From NCBI GenBank assembly GCA_947630395.1, contig CANRHK010000004.1, forward strand, positions 1-32,384: a DNA stretch of 32,384 nucleotides, written 5' to 3'. The stretch is from an uncultured Oscillospiraceae bacterium (GTDB lineage Bacteria > Bacillota > Clostridia > Oscillospirales > Oscillospiraceae). This document shows, piece by piece, positions 30,377-32,384 of this stretch (position 1 is its first letter; each line of letters begins with the position of its first letter). The notes beneath the pieces are model-generated. The model saw only the letters and a program-made list of their open reading frames with translations. It made no database searches and was not told the origin of the DNA. The translations under genes and the position numbers were made by a program.

Positions 30377-31084
30377 TTAATTCCCTTTTTCCCGAACCCG
30401 GCAGATCATCCTGTACGCCAGTACCCCAAGAAGGCTTACCGCCGTGGTGGCGAGAAATACCGCCAGGGCGGTCATATACTCCTCCTCGCCAAGGGCGTTG
30501 CCTCCCACAGTGGAGGTGACAACGGAGGGCAGGCGGGCCACCGCCGTAATGAACACCCAGTTGGCCAGGGGCAGGTCCGTCAGCCCCACAAAGTAACAAA
30601 GCAAATCCTTGGGCGTGCCGGGCAGGAAAAAAACAAGAAACACCCAGAAGGTGAGCCGCTTCTCATTTTGCAGGAATTTCACCGACTTCAGTTTCTCCAG
30701 GGAGAAGAATACCTCCGCCAGCCGCTGCCCCAGCTTTCGCACCGCCAGGAACACCGCTACGCTGCCCACCAGAATGCCGATGACGCAGAGGAGTGTGCCC
30801 TCCACGGCCCCGAAGGCGTAGCCCGCCGCGATCTCCAGAGGCTCCCCGGGGATGATGGCCACAATCACCTGGAGGATAACCATGCCCACAAAGACAATGT
30901 GGGCCCACAGCCCCCGCTCGTCTACCCAGGCCCGGAACTTGTCCGGCTCCCCGGCAAAGCGGATCAGAGGCCGCCCCGCGAACCACGCCACCAGCAGGGA
31001 CAGCACCACAAAGAGGCCGAGTCCAACGCCGATGATGATTTTTTTCTGCTTGTTAGTAAAGCTGCGCTTGTCACGCAAGGTCAA
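30377..31084 (-). CDS. VTT-domain (TVP38/TMEM64, DedA-like) membrane protein
   Basis: 235 residues with about five to six hydrophobic segments. The VTT/DedA fold, now linked to lipid scrambling or undecaprenyl/phospholipid transport in related proteins, shows its two signature loops: PGEPLEIAAGYAFGAVEG (79-96) and FLPGTPKDLLCYFVGL. The start is TTG at 31082-31084, overlapping the VanZ-like stop as TTGA, with no closer ATG before the core domain. The pair is cotranscribed and translationally coupled. Confidence 0.9.
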   Translation of the reverse strand: MTLRDKRSFTNKQKKIIIGVGLGLFVVLSLLVAWFAGRPLIRFAGEPDKFRAWVDERGLWAHIVFVGMVILQVIVAIIPGEPLEIAAGYAFGAVEGTLLCVIGILVGSVAVFLAVRKLGQRLAEVFFSLEKLKSVKFLQNEKRLTFWVFLVFFLPGTPKDLLCYFVGLTDLPLANWVFITAVARLPSVVTSTVGGNALGEEEYMTALAVFLATTAVSLLGVLAYRMICRVREKGN

Positions 31085-31740
31085 TCAGTCCGTTTCTCTC
31101 TATGTTTCGGTTTGGCTGGGGCGACGGCCCGGCCGGCCCGTGGGAACAGCTTCTGTAGGAGAAGCCCCACGGCGAGGCCGATTGCCGCGCCCAGGGTGTT
31201 GCTGACCAGGTCCCGGCCGTCAAAGGAGCGGCCCAAGGGCATCTGTAGGAATTCCACGGCGACGGAGACCGCCAGCGCCAGGGGGAGGGCTTTCCAGCCC
31301 AGCCGGGGCCACAGCAGGCGCAGAAACAGGCCCAGGGGCAGGAACAGCAGCAGATTCCCGATGGCCTCGCCCCGGAGAAAGCCGCCGAAGTGGAGGCTGT
31401 AGTTCCACCGGCTCACATCCAGGAGGGGCAGGTCCGACAGGGAGGGGCCGCCCTGGTGGCGGAGGAGCCAGTACCAGATGTCCACTAGGAAGTTGTGGGG
31501 CGTCAGCACCAGGGCCCACAGGGCCGCGGCGTAGCCGGTGAAGAGGGCCATGGCCAACTCCCGGGGCCAACCGGTCCGGCGGCGGCGGAGATATTTTCGC
31601 GTCAGGAGACAGGCAAGCGCCGCCAGCAGGGCCACAGGGAGGATCTGGAGCAGATAGCCGATGTAGGTGTTGAAGAAAAAGTACTGGAAGTGCATGGCCG
31701 AGCCCCAGGGCTCGTCGAAGAAGTAGTAGTAGATGGTCAC
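31081..31740 (-). CDS. VanZ-like family membrane protein
   Basis: 219 residues from GTG 31738-31740 (read as fMet; TIYYYFFDEPWGSAMHFQYFFF), chosen because GGGAGGGA lies 7 bases upstream and the -10 box at 31778 lies within any longer reading. About five hydrophobic helices are seen. The VanZ-like pattern includes LTPHNF, the RWNYSLHFGGFLRGEAIGNLLLFLPLGLFL stretch, VEFLQMPLGRSFDGRDLVSNTLGAAIG and a basic C-terminus. VanZ of Enterococcus gives low teicoplanin resistance by unknown means; most homologues have no proven role. No van genes are near. Confidence 0.88.
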   Translation of the reverse strand: MTIYYYFFDEPWGSAMHFQYFFFNTYIGYLLQILPVALLAALACLLTRKYLRRRRTGWPRELAMALFTGYAAALWALVLTPHNFLVDIWYWLLRHQGGPSLSDLPLLDVSRWNYSLHFGGFLRGEAIGNLLLFLPLGLFLRLLWPRLGWKALPLALAVSVAVEFLQMPLGRSFDGRDLVSNTLGAAIGLAVGLLLQKLFPRAGRAVAPAKPKHREKRTD

Positions 31741-31777
31741 GGCGGGTTCCCTCCCGGTATGCAGGCTTCTAAGGCCC

Positions 31778-31783
31778 ATTATA
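31778..31783 (-). promoter_or_regulatory. Probable -10 box of the VanZ-VTT operon
   Basis: A perfect TATAAT on the minus strand 37 bases upstream of the GTG start. No good -35 is seen at 16-18 bases. Confidence 0.5.
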
Positions 31784-31815
31784 CAGAAAAAAGCGGAAAA
31801 GGGAAGCGCAAAATC

Positions 31816-32030
31816 CATAAGATTTCTTTAAGACTTTTTGAAGGTCCGCCCCCGCCGGGAGTCCCTTATGCAGCCTGATGGATGATCACGGGCAGGCTTA
31901 AAATAATCATAAGATTTCAAATTTTTACAGAACTTTTTGTAGCTTATCTATTCTGATATATCAAATAAAATCTTACAAATTGCAATTATTTTAAATTCAT
32001 CAATATCCACAATTATATATTGTTAGTAAC
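31816..32030. other. AT-rich gene-free stretch with a direct repeat
   Basis: From about 31890 to 32030 the sequence is very AT-rich, against a GC-rich background. CATAAGATTTC...ACTTTTTG occurs twice (31816-31840 and 31908-31939) with different inner spacing. No open frame, tRNA or known RNA is visible. It lies upstream of the VanZ promoter and downstream of the CHAP gene. Confidence 0.5.
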
Positions 32031-32074
32031 AATCCCGCCCCTCCCCGGCTACTCTGCCAGAGACGGGCGGGATT
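32031..32074 (-). terminator. Probable terminator of the CHAP-domain gene
   Basis: AATCCCGCCC (32031-32040) and GGGCGGGATT (32065-32074) form a perfect 10-bp stem around a 24-base loop. It is followed on the minus strand by GTTACT, a weak U-tract. It starts 20 bases past the stop at 32094. Confidence 0.5.
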
Positions 32075-32093
32075 TGCTGGATAAGCGCAAGGG

Positions 32094-32384
32094 CTACTTC
32101 CTCCCCACCGCCTGATGGTACTTATCCATCAGCGCCTTGACGTTGGCCTTGGAGGCGGTCTTGCGGCCCATCAGCACCTCCAGCCAGTAGTCCGGCATGT
32201 TCAGGCCGATATCCGCCACAGCATTGGCAACGGTGACCTCCTCCGGCGTCCTGGTGGCGATGCTCGCGTAGTCCGGGCAGCAGTACCCCCGGATGGACCG
32301 GGTGTCCACCGCAAACATCCGCCGCTTCACCTGGTTATCGTAGTTGCCCTCGATGACGGTGATGGTCCTGCCCACCACCTTCTC
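32094..32384 (-). CDS. C-terminal part of a probable CHAP-domain protein (5' end outside window)
   Basis: Reads EKVVGRTITVIEGNYDNQVKRRMFAVDTRSIRGYCCPDYA and on to a TAA-type stop at 32094. The VIEGNY...V-RR-F-VDTR-I-GY--PDYA pattern is the usual end of CHAP/NlpC-P60-like amidase domains in clostridial cell-wall and phage-related hydrolases. A helical tail (TPEEVTVANAVADIGLNMPD, MGRKTASKANVKALMDKYHQAV) follows, of the kind attached to such proteins. The catalytic Cys and His lie outside the window, so the call rests on the tail motifs only. It continues past the window edge. Confidence 0.6.
   Translation of the reverse strand, partial: EKVVGRTITVIEGNYDNQVKRRMFAVDTRSIRGYCCPDYASIATRTPEEVTVANAVADIGLNMPDYWLEVLMGRKTASKANVKALMDKYHQAVGRK

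Overview
The window looks like chromosomal DNA of a GC-rich, endospore-forming anaerobe of the Clostridia, most likely Oscillospiraceae-like. The evidence is a spoIIGA–sigE pair whose proteins match the Bacillus/Clostridium sporulation proteins, vegetative promoters of the TTGACA-17-TATAAT type, strong AGGAGG ribosome binding sites, several TTG/GTG starts, strong GC bias at third codon positions, and lipoproteins with clostridial lipoboxes. No rRNA, tRNA, CRISPR array, integrase or transposase was seen. The assignment is inference; no marker gene or database was consulted.

Layout. 1-2207 (+): the end of an unidentified membrane protein with a PKQxEE repeat tail, an RluA-type pseudouridine synthase broken by one missing base, and a DEDDh exonuclease. 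2386-4559 (-): nfo and cca, overlapping by four bases and divergent from murC (4720-6093, +). 6162-6301 holds the degraded start of a metallo-beta-lactamase-fold gene, followed by an active-site-divergent superoxide dismutase and a DegV protein (+). 8054-12094 (-) is a potA-potB-potCD spermidine/putrescine-type ABC operon in which permease and binding protein are fused; it has a consensus promoter and a structured leader. 12499-14053 (-) is the sporulation pair sigE/spoIIGA behind a spoIIG-like promoter with a 22-base spacer. 14090-18627 (-) carries a small membrane protein, an EEP-family phosphohydrolase, a flavin-reductase-like protein, a U32 (TrhP-like) protein and MltG. 18766-18948 (+) encodes a tiny Cys/Gly/Asn-rich membrane protein with a sigma-K-like promoter. 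19132-21244 (-) holds a TagA-type and a GT4 glycosyltransferase. 21464-24877 (+) holds a HAD phosphatase and pcrA. 24988-29145 (+) is a four-gene cell-surface acylation locus: DUF4358 lipoprotein, MBOAT acyltransferase, DHHW/AlgX-like protein, and a Big2+DUF4358 lipoprotein. 29297-32384 (-) carries a HAD phosphatase, a VTT (TVP38/DedA-like) membrane protein, a VanZ-like protein and the C-terminus of a probable CHAP-domain protein.

How the parts fit. Much of the window concerns the envelope: murC (precursor synthesis), mltG (glycan strand termination), tagA and GT4 enzymes (surface polymers or glycolipids), the MBOAT/DHHW locus (probable O-acylation of a surface polymer), VanZ-like and CHAP proteins. 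A second theme is sporulation (sigE, spoIIGA, the Cys-rich protein with a late mother-cell-type promoter). The rest is housekeeping: nucleic acid repair and processing (nfo, cca, pcrA, exonuclease, RluA-type enzyme) and polyamine uptake.

Two families of dispersed intergenic palindromes recur. One (three copies) sits directly behind stop codons or a terminator and always points the same way relative to the gene before it. The other (two copies) joins an ACTTTT/AAAAGT palindrome to a GGGGCC-GGA-GGCCCC hairpin. The most promising system-level lead is the MBOAT–DHHW locus bracketed by two DUF4358 lipoproteins.
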